Source: an uncultured Lachnospiraceae bacterium (lineage in GTDB: Bacteria; Bacillota; Clostridia; Lachnospirales; Lachnospiraceae). Taken from it: a stretch of DNA of 39,294 nucleotides. The position numbers and the translations under genes were made by a program. This document shows positions 8,513-16,646 of this stretch, piece by piece. The stretch covers positions 1 through 39,294 of the forward strand of contig CANQUA010000028.1 in the NCBI GenBank assembly GCA_947626915.1. Direction: 5' to 3'. Under the pieces are notes generated by a model. The model had not been told where the DNA came from. It made no database searches and worked only from the letters and a program-made list of their open reading frames with translations. Positions within the stretch are counted from its first letter, which is position 1; each line of letters begins with the position of its first letter.

Positions 8513-11053
8513 ATGAAGATCATGAAACGCGACCGGACGGAGCAGGAATACCGCCCGGATAAAATAAAGAACGCGATCGCGAAAGCGTTTGCCAGCGTGG
8601 ATACGGAGGTCGGAGACGAAGAACTGAACCGGATCCTGGCGCAGGTTGAGAGCAAATTCCCGGCCGGCTGGCAGGAGGAGCTGAAGCTGTCGGTGGAGGA
8701 GATCCAGGACCTGGTGGAACAGACCCTGATGGAGGAAAACTATTACCGGGTCATGCGGAGCTACATCCTTTACCGGGAGGAACGCTCCAGAAAACGCCGC
8801 AGCCGCAGGGAGATCCTTCATTATTTTCAGAGATCGGAGAAATCGGAAGAACTGGCGGCGGTTCTGCGGCGGATCCAGACCGAGTTTGACGAGGAAGAAT
8901 ACAACCTGGAATATCTGGCGTCCAAATTCCAGGCGCTTTCCAAGCCGGATATGACGGAACGGGAGAAACTGTCGCTTTTAACAAAGGCGGCGGTGGAACT
9001 GACCACGCAGGAAGCGCCCCGCTGGGAGATGATCGCGGCGCGGCTGTTGCTGCTGGGGTTTGAGGCCCGGCTGAAAGATACGATGGACATGCTCCATATC
9101 AACAGTTTCTATGAAAAGATCGCATATCTGACGGAGCAGGAGCTGTACGGCGCGTACATTCTGCAGAACTATACGAAGGAAGAGATCGGCCTGTTCGAAA
9201 GCTGGCTGGATCCGGAGCGGAACTACCGTATGAATTATTCCGGGCTGGAGCTGCTGCTGAACCGTTATGTGATCCGCACCCGCAAGGGCGTGCCGCTGGA
9301 GACGCCCCAGGAGATGTTCATGGGGATCGCCATGCACCTGGCGATGAAGGAGAAGCAGGACCGTTCCCAGTGGGTGAAGCGGTTCTACGATATGCTGAGC
9401 AAGCTGCAGGTCACGATGGCGACGCCGACGCTGTCCAACGCCCGCAAGCCGTACCACCAGCTTTCCTCCTGCTTCATTGACACGGTTCCGGACAGTCTGG
9501 ACGGAATTTACCGCAGCATCGACAATTTTGCCATGGTCAGCAAGTTCGGCGGCGGCATGGGCCTGTATTTCGGCAAGGTCCGCGCCAACGGCAGCACGAT
9601 CCGCGGGTTCGAGGGCGCGGCGGGCGGCGTCATCCGCTGGATCCGCCTGGCCAACGATACGGCGGTGGCGGTGGACCAGCTGGGGATGCGGCAGGGCGCG
9701 GTGGCGGTGTATCTGGATGTGTGGCACCGGGATCTGCCGGAATTTCTGAATCTGCGCACCAACAACGGCGACGACCGCATGAAGGCCCACGACGTGTTTC
9801 CGGCGGTCTGCTACCCGGACTATTTCTGGCAGCAGGCCAGGGATAACCGCGGCGGCGACTGGTACCTGATGTGCCCCCACGAGATTCTGACGGTCAAAGG
9901 CTACGCGCTGGAGGATTATTTCGGGGATGAATGGACGGCCCGCTATCTGGACTGCGTCAATGACATGCGCATTTCCAAGCGCGTGATCCCGATCAAGGAG
10001 ATCATCCGCCTGATCCTGAAGAGCGCCGTGGAAACCGGAACGCCGTTTACCTTCAACCGCGACCATGTGAACCGGATGAACCCGAACGGCCACAAGGGCG
10101 TGATCTACTGCAGCAATCTGTGCACAGAGATCGCCCAGAACATGAGCGCCATCGAGTCGGTAGAACAGCGCATCGAGACGGTGGACGGGGAAACGGTGGT
10201 CGTGACGGTGACGAAGCCGGGCGAGTTCGTGGTCTGCAACCTGGCCAGCCTTTCCCTGGGCAATATCGACGTGGACAGCCGGGAGGAGATCACGGCCGTG
10301 ACCCGCAGCGTGGTCCGGGCCCTGGACAATGTGATCGACCTGAACTTTTTCCCGGTGCCTTACGCGAAGATCAACAATGAGAAATACCGTCCCATTGGCC
10401 TGGGCGTCAGCGGATATCACCACATGCTGGCGAAGCACCATATCAAATGGGAGAGCGAGGATCATCTGCGGTTCGCGGACCGGGTGTTTGCGGACATCCA
10501 TTACGCGGCGGTGGAGGCCAGCTGCGATTACGCCATCGAGAAGGGAAGATACCTCTATTTCGAGGGCAGCGACTGGCAGACCGGGGCCTATTTCACGAAA
10601 CGGCGGCTGACGGACGAACGGTGGAGCGCGCTGGCGGCAAAGGTGGCGGCCAACGGGCTGCGCAACGGCTACCTGCTGGCGGTCGCGCCGACCAGCAGCA
10701 CCAGCATTATCGCGGGAACCACGGCGGGGCTGGACCCGATCATGAACCGGTATTTCCTGGAGGAGAAGAAAAACGGGCTGATGCCGCGGGTGGCGCCGGA
10801 GCTGTCCGTGGACACATTCTGGTACTATAAAAACGCGCACCTGATCGACCAGACCTGGTCGGTGCGGGCCTGCGGCGTGCGGCAGCGGCATGTGGACCAG
10901 GCTCAAAGCATGAACCTTTACATCACGAACGAGTACACGCTGAGCCAAGTGCTGCGGCTGTATATCCTGGCCTGGGAAGAGGGCGTGAAGACGATCTATT
11001 ATATCCGGTCGAAGAGCCTGGAGGTGGAGGAATGCGAGGCCTGCGCGTCGTAA
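8513..11053 (+). CDS. nrdA: Ribonucleoside-diphosphate reductase alpha subunit (class I)
   Basis: 846 residues. It reduces ribonucleotides to deoxyribonucleotides together with NrdB. The N-terminal 90 residues form an ATP-cone (KIMKRDRTEQEYRPDKIKNAIAKAF). The active-site cysteines are visible in LSSCFIDT, SNLCTEIAQ and VVCNLASLSLG. The conserved PTSSTSIIAGTTAGLDP loop is present, and the C-terminus carries the redox-active pair CEAC. The ATG at 8513 is chosen because AAGGGAG lies 9 nt upstream. The same frame extends upstream to 8288 through a low-complexity lysine-rich repeat that is probably not translated. The last 38 bp, including the stop, are repeated 67 bp downstream. nrdB lies 619 nt further on, with a GNAT gene between. 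Confidence 0.95.
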   Translation: MKIMKRDRTEQEYRPDKIKNAIAKAFASVDTEVGDEELNRILAQVESKFPAGWQEELKLSVEEIQDLVEQTLMEENYYRVMRSYILYREERSRKRRSRREILHYFQRSEKSEELAAVLRRIQTEFDEEEYNLEYLASKFQALSKPDMTEREKLSLLTKAAVELTTQEAPRWEMIAARLLLLGFEARLKDTMDMLHINSFYEKIAYLTEQELYGAYILQNYTKEEIGLFESWLDPERNYRMNYSGLELLLNRYVIRTRKGVPLETPQEMFMGIAMHLAMKEKQDRSQWVKRFYDMLSKLQVTMATPTLSNARKPYHQLSSCFIDTVPDSLDGIYRSIDNFAMVSKFGGGMGLYFGKVRANGSTIRGFEGAAGGVIRWIRLANDTAVAVDQLGMRQGAVAVYLDVWHRDLPEFLNLRTNNGDDRMKAHDVFPAVCYPDYFWQQARDNRGGDWYLMCPHEILTVKGYALEDYFGDEWTARYLDCVNDMRISKRVIPIKEIIRLILKSAVETGTPFTFNRDHVNRMNPNGHKGVIYCSNLCTEIAQNMSAIESVEQRIETVDGETVVVTVTKPGEFVVCNLASLSLGNIDVDSREEITAVTRSVVRALDNVIDLNFFPVPYAKINNEKYRPIGLGVSGYHHMLAKHHIKWESEDHLRFADRVFADIHYAAVEASCDYAIEKGRYLYFEGSDWQTGAYFTKRRLTDERWSALAAKVAANGLRNGYLLAVAPTSSTSIIAGTTAGLDPIMNRYFLEEKKNGLMPRVAPELSVDTFWYYKNAHLIDQTWSVRACGVRQRHVDQAQSMNLYITNEYTLSQVLRLYILAWEEGVKTIYYIRSKSLEVEECEACAS

Positions 11054-11125
11054 GGCGGCTTTTCCTTTAGGTAATAGCAACATTTCTGAGGTGGAGGAAT
11101 GCGAGGCCTGCACGTCGTAAGGCGG
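11021..11125 (+). repeat. 38-bp duplication of the nrdA 3' end
   Basis: The segment 11021-11058, covering the nrdA codons for EVEECEACAS, the stop and the next 5 bases, recurs at 11088-11125 with a single G-to-A difference. The copies are 67 bp apart, so the second is out of frame with nrdA. It is non-coding as it stands. It looks like a recent local duplication or a recombination scar. Confidence 0.85.
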
Positions 11126-11156
11126 ACGCGGGCGGGTGATTGAGGTGGAAAATGAA

Positions 11157-11570
11157 ATGATTCGATACGCGGAGGAAAGCGATTATGCGGCGCTTCTGGA
11201 ACATGACAGGCACATTTCCGGACAGGAGCTGAGAAATAGTATCCGGGACAGGCGGGTTCTGGTCATGTACCAGGAGGATATGTTCGTTGGATGGCTGAGA
11301 TTCGGCCTGTTCTGGGACAATCTGCCGTTTATGAACCTGCTGTATATTCTGGAGCCTTACCGGGGCAGGGGCAATGGGAAACGGCTGACGGACTACTGGG
11401 AGCAGGAAATGGCGGCGAGAGGATATCCGTATGTGCTGACATCCACACAGTCCGACGAACAGGCCCAGTTTTTCTACCGGAAAACCGGCTACCGGGAGTG
11501 CGGCGCGCTGGTGCTGCCCGGGGAGCCGCTGGAGATGATTTTGATGAAGGATTTATCGCGGGGAGGTTGA
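11157..11570 (+). CDS. GNAT-family N-acetyltransferase
   Basis: 137 residues. The fold is indicated by the acetyl-CoA-binding segment LEPYRGRGNGKRLTDYWEQ (the R-G-x-G-x-G/K signature, about residues 70-88), preceded by the beta-strand pair VLVMYQEDMFVGWLRFGLFW and followed by the SDEQAQFFYRKTGYRECGALVLP segment typical of the family C-terminus. It should transfer an acetyl group to an amine; the substrate cannot be read from sequence. The ATG at 11157 has GAGGTGG 8 nt upstream; a GTG at 11136 is a less likely start. It is inserted between nrdA and nrdB, right after the duplicated nrdA tail, which is unusual for a class I reductase locus. Confidence 0.85.
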   Translation: MIRYAEESDYAALLEHDRHISGQELRNSIRDRRVLVMYQEDMFVGWLRFGLFWDNLPFMNLLYILEPYRGRGNGKRLTDYWEQEMAARGYPYVLTSTQSDEQAQFFYRKTGYRECGALVLPGEPLEMILMKDLSRGG

Positions 11571-11672
11571 ATGCGGCCCGCGCTGCATGAGAACCGGCGC
11601 GGAGCGGGACATTGTTTCCGGCAGTCTTTTTGCGGGATAACTTAAAAGAATAACAAAGGAGAGCGGAACAAA

Positions 11673-12716
11673 ATGGAAGAAATGTTGAAAAAACCGTTAT
11701 TTAATCCGGACGGAGATACAGACGTGCGTCTGCGGCGGATGGTCGGAGGCAATACGACCAACCTGAACGATTTTAACAATATGAAATATGCGTGGGTCAG
11801 CGACTGGTACCGCCAGGCGATGAACAATTTCTGGATCCCGGAAGAGATCAACATGAGCGTGGACGTAAAGGATTACCGGCGGCTGCCAAAGCCGGAGCGG
11901 CGCGCCTACGACAAGGTGCTTTCATTTTTGATCTTTCTGGACAGTATCCAGACGGCGAACCTGCCGAACATCGGCGAGTATGTGACGGCCAATGAGGTGA
12001 ACCTGTGCCTGGCGATCCAGACGTTCCAGGAGGCGATTCACAGCCAGAGCTACAGCTACATGCTGGACACCATCTGCGAGCCGCAGGAGCGCAACGACGT
12101 ATTGTACCAGTGGAAAGACGACGAGCATTTGCTGGCCAGGAACCGGTTTATCGGGGATCTGTATAATGATTTCCAGAAGGACAAGGAGCTGGATGTGTTC
12201 GCGAAAACGCTGGTGGCGAACTATATTCTGGAGGGCGTGTATTTTTACAGCGGGTTCATGTTCTTCTATAACCTGGGGCGCAATAACCGGATGCCGGGTT
12301 CCGTGCAGGAGATCCGCTACATCAACCGGGACGAGAACACGCACCTGTGGCTGTTCCGCAATATCCTGCTGGAGCTGCAGAAGGAGGAGCCGCAGCTGTT
12401 CACGGAGGAGAAAAAGGACGTGTACCGCGGCATGATCAAAGAAGGCTGCGAGCAGGAGATCCGCTGGGGCCATTACGTGATCGGCGACGACGTGCAGGGG
12501 CTGAATAAAGAAATGATCACGGATTACATTCAGTATCTGGGCAACCTGCGCTGCACGGGCATTGGCCTGGATCCGATCTACGAGGGACATGAACAGGAGC
12601 CGGACAGTATGCGGTGGGTGTCCCAATATTCTAACGCGAACATGATCAAGACCGATTTCTTTGAGGCGCGGAGCACGGCGTACGCCAAGAGCAGCGCGCT
12701 GGAGGACGATCTGTAA
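11673..12716 (+). CDS. nrdB: Ribonucleoside-diphosphate reductase beta subunit (class I)
   Basis: 347 residues, family length. The di-metal ligands can be placed by comparison with the family: Asp90 (FLDSIQ), Glu120 and His123 (FQEAIHSQSY), Glu187 (YILEGVYFY), Glu221 and His224 (RDENTHLW). Tyr127 is at the radical-tyrosine position, so this is the tyrosyl-radical type. It generates and stores the radical used by NrdA and needs oxygen for assembly, so an anaerobe would use it during oxygen exposure. AAAGGAGAG precedes the start. The C-terminal tail (SSALEDDL) should dock into NrdA. It is probably expressed with nrdA, through the GNAT gene. Confidence 0.96.
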   Translation: MEEMLKKPLFNPDGDTDVRLRRMVGGNTTNLNDFNNMKYAWVSDWYRQAMNNFWIPEEINMSVDVKDYRRLPKPERRAYDKVLSFLIFLDSIQTANLPNIGEYVTANEVNLCLAIQTFQEAIHSQSYSYMLDTICEPQERNDVLYQWKDDEHLLARNRFIGDLYNDFQKDKELDVFAKTLVANYILEGVYFYSGFMFFYNLGRNNRMPGSVQEIRYINRDENTHLWLFRNILLELQKEEPQLFTEEKKDVYRGMIKEGCEQEIRWGHYVIGDDVQGLNKEMITDYIQYLGNLRCTGIGLDPIYEGHEQEPDSMRWVSQYSNANMIKTDFFEARSTAYAKSSALEDDL

Positions 12717-13082
12717 AAGGATCGGGAAATGGAACCCGCCTGACGGAAAAGGTAGGATTGCGGGAGAAACCGGCTGCCGGTTGGAATAAGGCGGAAGTTA
12801 TCAGACGTGGAATCGGACGAGGATTCGCCGGTACCGGCGGGATATGAGAAATATATTTATAAAAGAAGAGATTGTGTCGGAACGCCCGGCAGAACGCATT
12901 GGAAAGCGCGCTGCCGGGCGAAATGTTTTCGCTGTGGAATTTATTTTGCGAACAGTATAACAGTTTGTGGAAATGGTTTGTTTTTTGCCGGCGTTGCCGC
13001 GGGTCTGCCGTGAGTTATACCCCTGGTTCTCATGCGCGGGGCGGATACCGTTTCCGGCGTCTCGCCCCGCTGGGAGCGGAGG
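12717..13082. other. Convergent intergenic region with hairpins
   Basis: No gene is supported in these 366 bases between nrdB and the oppositely oriented collagen-like gene. Three inverted repeats are visible. AACCGGC-T-GCCGGTT lies near 12773. A perfect 10-bp stem CGCCCGGCAG/CTGCCGGGCG lies at 12883-12892 and 12911-12920. An 8-bp stem GCGGGGCG/CGCCCCGC lies at 13037-13044 and 13064-13071. None has a clear U-tract, but the last two are plausible transcription or decay barriers for the converging genes. Confidence 0.5.
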
Positions 13083-14726
13083 TCAGGTCAGTCTGCGGAT
13101 CGTGATGGAGGTATTGGTGTAGGTGCCGTTTGTGCCGTTAGGGACCAGCGAGATCGTTATGGGCGTTCCGGTCTGTACGCTGAGGATCGTGGTCGCGGCC
13201 AGCGCGGCAGTATCGCCCGTGGTTGCAATCGTGGCCGAAGATGCAGTTCCGGGGATCGGCACGGAGTTGCCGGTCAGGGATACGCCGGCCGTGATGGGCA
13301 CGGGCCTGCTGCTGCGGGGGTGGGATACGGTCGTATTGTAAGAGATCTCGTAAATTCCCGGTTCCGTCAGTGTGAACGTACCCGCGGTGGAACCGGCGTT
13401 GGTGATGCCTGTGCCGGTTTCAAACGGCGTAGCCGCAAATGTCAGCGGCGCGTCCGCGGTGGCCGGAGTCTGGGCCGCGGCGTTGACTGCGTTCAGCGCG
13501 CTGAGTGTCGGGATCGTGCCGGGTTCTCCCTGAGGACCCCGCGGGATCGTGAAATTCAGAACCACATTCTGGCCGGTGCCTGCGTTGGTGACGCTGGCTT
13601 CTGTGCCCGCATCGCCGGTCGCGACGGAGCCGATGGAGATGGTCGCGGCGGCCCCGGCCGGACCAGCTGCCCCTTGGGGACCTTGCGGCCCAGCGGGACC
13701 CTGCGGCCCAGTTGCACCGGCAGGCCCAGCGGGACCCTGCGGCCCAGTTGCACCGGCAGGCCCAGCGGGACCCTGCGGCCCAGCCGCTCCGACAGGCCCA
13801 GCGGGACCCTGCGGCCCAGCCGCTCCGGTAGGTCCAACAGCGCCCTGTGGGATCATGAAATTCAAAATCGCATTCTGGTCAGTGCCTGTGTTGGTGACGC
13901 TGGCATCTGTGCCCGCATCGCCGGTCGCGACGGAGCCGATGGAGATGGTCGCGGCGGCCCCGGCGGGTCCAGTTGCACCCTGAGGTCCCTGCGGCCCAGC
14001 GGGACCAGCTGCGCCAATGGGTCCAGCGGGACCTTGCGGTCCGGCAGCTCCGATAGGACCGGTCGCCCCGGCCGGCCCAGCGGGGCCCTGTGGTCCGATC
14101 GCGCCGGTCGGCCCGACAGCACCCTGCGGAATCGTGAAATTCAGAACCACATTCTGGTCAGTCCCCGCGTTGGTAACGCTGGCCTCTGTACCCGCATCGC
14201 CGGTCGCGACGGAGCCGATGGAGATGGTAGCCGCCACGCCGGCAGGACCGGGTTCTCCCTGAGGCCCTTGCGGGCCGGTTGCCCCGGTAGCGCCTGTGGC
14301 GCCCTGAGGACCCTGAGGACCTTGAGGCCCTTGAGGACCGGTCGGACCGGTAGCGCCGGTTGCTCCGGCCGGTCCGGCTGCTCCGGTTGCTCCGGCAGCA
14401 CCCTGCGGGATTGTGAAATTCAGGATCGCCGCCTGGGCGGTTCCCACGTTCGTTACGCGGGCCTGAGTGCCGGGCGCGCCGGTGGTTACCGTTCCTACGG
14501 CCACGATGGCAGCCGGTCCGGCAGGCCCCTGCGGTCCCGGAAGCCCCTGCGGTCCCGGGATCCCCTGAGGACCAGCGGGTCCCGAATTCCCTTTTGGCCC
14601 CTGCGGTCCCGGAACGCAAGCGGGCGGACAAACAGGCGGGCAGCCGCAGCAGTTTGTTCGGTCTGTATTGCAGCAATTATCGGAAGAATTCGGATATCCG
14701 CATCCGAAATTGGGATTAAAAAACAT
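13083..14726 (-). CDS. Collagen-like triple-helix repeat protein
   Basis: 547 residues. The order is a Cys-rich head (residues 1-40, with CC pairs and [11 protein letters not shown]), Gly-X-Y collagen-like tracts, and a C-terminal globular domain (about 405-547) of the kind found in BclA-type spore or surface fibres. The Gly-X-Y tracts are interrupted by four near-identical beta-rich modules at about residues 72-109, 165-202, 258-294 and 360-396, each containing [10 protein letters not shown] and an NFTIPQG-like end. No signal peptide or sortase motif is visible, as in exosporium proteins. The ATG at 14726 has AAGGAG upstream; the longer frame to 14804 lacks support. A sigma-K-like promoter lies upstream. 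A spore-coat or surface filament role is inferred. Confidence 0.88.
   Translation of the reverse strand: MFFNPNFGCGYPNSSDNCCNTDRTNCCGCPPVCPPACVPGPQGPKGNSGPAGPQGIPGPQGLPGPQGPAGPAAIVAVGTVTTGAPGTQARVTNVGTAQAAILNFTIPQGAAGATGAAGPAGATGATGPTGPQGPQGPQGPQGATGATGATGPQGPQGEPGPAGVAATISIGSVATGDAGTEASVTNAGTDQNVVLNFTIPQGAVGPTGAIGPQGPAGPAGATGPIGAAGPQGPAGPIGAAGPAGPQGPQGATGPAGAAATISIGSVATGDAGTDASVTNTGTDQNAILNFMIPQGAVGPTGAAGPQGPAGPVGAAGPQGPAGPAGATGPQGPAGPAGATGPQGPAGPQGPQGAAGPAGAAATISIGSVATGDAGTEASVTNAGTGQNVVLNFTIPRGPQGEPGTIPTLSALNAVNAAAQTPATADAPLTFAATPFETGTGITNAGSTAGTFTLTEPGIYEISYNTTVSHPRSSRPVPITAGVSLTGNSVPIPGTASSATIATTGDTAALAATTILSVQTGTPITISLVPNGTNGTYTNTSITIRRLT
13539..14513 (-). repeat. Four interspersed modules within the collagen-like gene
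   Basis: Copies lie at about 14400-14513, 14121-14234, 13845-13955 and 13539-13649, separated by GC-rich Gly-Pro-X tracts of different length. The last three copies are almost identical at the DNA level, indicating recent duplication or gene conversion. Confidence 0.8.
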
Positions 14727-14798
14727 AGGATCACTCCTTCTTTTTTTGCCGGGGGCCTCCGGGAGAGGAACCCTCCCGTTGGTTTTCCCGGTCCAATG

Positions 14799-14826
14799 TA
14801 TCATATGTCAGGAGTACGAGTTTGGT
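14799..14826 (-). promoter_or_regulatory. Sigma-K-like promoter candidate
   Basis: On the minus strand CATATGATA (14799-14807) fits the sigma-K -10 pattern CATAnnnTA, and AC lies 17 nt upstream (14825-14826), the sigma-K -35 core. Transcription would start near 14792, with a short CGGGAG/CTCCCG hairpin (14760-14778) in the leader. The match is short and could be chance. Confidence 0.4.
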
Positions 14827-14923
14827 TCGTCTCACCGGCCAGGCAGAACCGCACGGCGTGAAAGCGAGACGGAACGGAATGAAAAACGAAACCGTATGCG
14901 GCCGCGTGGGAGCGCCGCCGGCA

Positions 14924-15694
14924 TCAGGCCTCGTCCTGGGGCAAATCATACAGCCGGTTTCCTTCCTTGTCGAAAACCGTGTCCCCGTTGGTCAGGACGT
15001 AATCCTCGCCGCCCAGGATAACGCTGCAGTAGTCCTGTATCGATGTCAGCCGCCGTTTCAGAGCGATTCCGCCTCCGAGCATCCGGGTCGTGTGAATATC
15101 GGAGCCTGCCGTCATCGGAAGCTGGTTCTGGCGGGCGTAAAGAATCGCTTTTTCGTCGTAATCCGGGCTGTGATGACTGAGACTTTTGCTGGAAGAATGG
15201 GCCGCATTGATCCCTTCGACCCCGTCCACATATTCAGGATACAGGCGGATCTCCGGGATATAAGATGCTTCCCGGAACGGATGGGCGTGGATGACCATGC
15301 CTCCCGCCTGATGAATGAGCCGGTATTGTTCGGCAATATCGGCAGTCCGGATCTCCGGATGCTGCTTCAGCCATTCCGGGGTAATCCCGTAGATCAGGAA
15401 TTCCGTCGCATGGAAACCGGCCTCATAACCCCAGAAAACATCAAAATCATGTTTTTTCCCGAATTCCAGGGCGTCCAGATATCCCTGAATGAAGCCGTCG
15501 ACCCATTGTTCCCAGGGCAGGGCGCGGTTGATCCCCGTATTTCCGCCCCAGTTGTGGTCGGTCACGATTATGCCCGCATAGCCTTTTTTCAAGGCGGCCT
15601 CGGCCATTTCCGCGCCGGTGTTATGGGCGCAGGCGCTTCCCGGGACCGTGTGCAGATGCGTTTCATATAAATATGGATAATCTTTAATCGTCAT
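14924..15694 (-). CDS. PHP-domain metal-dependent phosphoesterase
   Basis: 256 residues. The metal-binding motifs of the PHP superfamily occur in order: ETHLHT (residues 11-16), VTDHNWGGN (about 44-52), VIHAHPFREAS (about 134-144) and GSDIHTTRMLGGG (about 197-209). Such proteins hydrolyse phosphoester bonds with two or three divalent metals; relatives include histidinol phosphatase and nucleotide phosphatases, and the substrate here is not evident. AAAGGAGG lies upstream of the start. It follows a 76-codon gene by 33 nt and probably shares its transcript. Confident at superfamily level only. Confidence 0.9.
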   Translation of the reverse strand: MTIKDYPYLYETHLHTVPGSACAHNTGAEMAEAALKKGYAGIIVTDHNWGGNTGINRALPWEQWVDGFIQGYLDALEFGKKHDFDVFWGYEAGFHATEFLIYGITPEWLKQHPEIRTADIAEQYRLIHQAGGMVIHAHPFREASYIPEIRLYPEYVDGVEGINAAHSSSKSLSHHSPDYDEKAILYARQNQLPMTAGSDIHTTRMLGGGIALKRRLTSIQDYCSVILGGEDYVLTNGDTVFDKEGNRLYDLPQDEA

Positions 15695-15727
15695 AAAATG
15701 CCTCCTTTGCCGGCTGAACCGGCTTTT

Positions 15728-15958
15728 TCATTCGTCAAATTCCGCCACCACATAGTAACCGCGGTCATTGTGTTTGATATCCCGGACGATGCCGCGGGTG
15801 GATTTCAGACGGTCGCGCCCTTTGTAGCAGCCGGACATGGCCACCGCCGGTTCAATGATGTAGCTGGTGCCGCTGAGCGCTTCATGGGCGGAGATCTCTA
15901 CCTCCTGGCCGATCTCTACCAGCCCCTGGCGCTCCATTTTAAATTCAATCGTTCTCAT
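15728..15958 (-). CDS. Small conserved-looking protein, function unknown
   Basis: 76 residues, not recognised. It begins MRTIEFKMERQGLVEIGQEVEI and ends RDIKHNDRGYYVVAEFDE, an alternating hydrophobic pattern suggesting a small all-beta fold. No Cys motif except one Cys, no signal peptide and no membrane segment. The start at 15958 is chosen because the sequence becomes protein-like there; the ribosome-binding site (GAAAGGCAG) is weak. It precedes the PHP phosphoesterase by 33 nt on the same strand. TTGTCA about 70 nt upstream could be part of a promoter. Confidence 0.65.
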   Translation of the reverse strand: MRTIEFKMERQGLVEIGQEVEISAHEALSGTSYIIEPAVAMSGCYKGRDRLKSTRGIVRDIKHNDRGYYVVAEFDE

Positions 15959-16646
15959 ACATGTTCGCTGCCTTTCATCATTTTCTGAATTTTCGGTCCG
16001 CAAACGCTCCGTGACAACATAAGGAGTGCCGACGCCGGCCCGAAGTCTTCAATCAAAGCTTTTTCACCCTCATTTTCCGCGCTTTTATCATACCCCTGAT
16101 GAGCGGAGATTGCAAGGAAAAATGTACGGGAGTAATTTGGACGCAGCAGGAGAGGAGGCTCCCGGCCGTATAAATGGCTGGCGTTTTTGTATCCGCGTTT
16201 CATCGTTTAAGCATTGGGTAAAAGTCGGGTCAGCTGCGCCGCAAAGACGGTTGCCGTTCGGCAGGCGGGAAAGATTCCCTGGAAAGCTGCATATAGGCGC
16301 GGAAGCATTTCCGGAATAAAAAATGATTGCGTGACCTCTGCTGCCTGAAGTATAATACGTATGGAAAAATATCCAATCATTTGCGGCTGCGGGGACAGGA
16401 CTGCAAATGATCATATACTTTAAAGAATGTCTTGTCCGGAAAGCAATGATGAGAGAGGCCGTATAATAAAAATAGCTGGTGTCAGGACGAGAGAGATCAG
16501 CCTGGAACGCCAAACGGCCAGGCGGCATTCGAAGCGTTCCCCTTGTCTTCTGATCCCGCCGTCTGCGTTTTTTGCTGCTCCATAATCAGCGGGAAAACTC
16601 CCATTCATTCGGCGAACAGATGAAAAAGAAATACGGAGGATAGAAT
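15959..16646. other. Long intergenic region, possible transcript
   Basis: 688 bases without a supported gene. A promoter-like pair TTGCGT (16327-16332) and TATAAT (16351-16356), 18 nt apart on the plus strand, is followed by a hairpin with a 9-bp stem ATCATTTGC/GCAAATGAT (16376-16411). A second stem GGAACGC/GCGTTCC (16503-16539) then ends in a pyrimidine-rich stretch. Together these could outline an RNA of about 180 nt. It resembles no RNA family I can name. Otherwise the region holds only the ribosome-binding site of the exonuclease gene. Confidence 0.4.

Noticed and set aside
8253-8516. 87-codon lysine-rich ORF ending in the nrdA start
   Set aside because: It arises because the repeat has almost no T on the plus strand. 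It has no properly spaced ribosome-binding site, and a second frame is open for the same reason, so it is described under the repeat and not called as a gene.
8978-11113. 711-codon minus-strand frame over nrdA
   Set aside because: His/Arg/Gln-rich shadow caused by GC-rich third positions; the plus strand encodes an unmistakable NrdA.
12807-13013. 68-codon frame after nrdB
   Set aside because: No ribosome-binding site and no protein-like pattern; it covers inverted repeats.
13539-14513. CRISPR-like alternation of repeats and spacers
   Set aside because: The repeats are over 100 bp, in frame and within a coding sequence; the spacers are collagen repeats.
13032-14861. 609-codon plus-strand frame opposite the collagen-like gene
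   Set aside because: Antisense of Gly-Pro repeats produces Arg/Ser/Thr repeats; the minus strand has the start signal, the family pattern and the C-terminal domain.
16088-16528. 146-codon minus-strand frame in the 16-kb gap
   Set aside because: No ribosome-binding site, no recognisable fold, and it overlaps promoter-like and hairpin sequence on the other strand.
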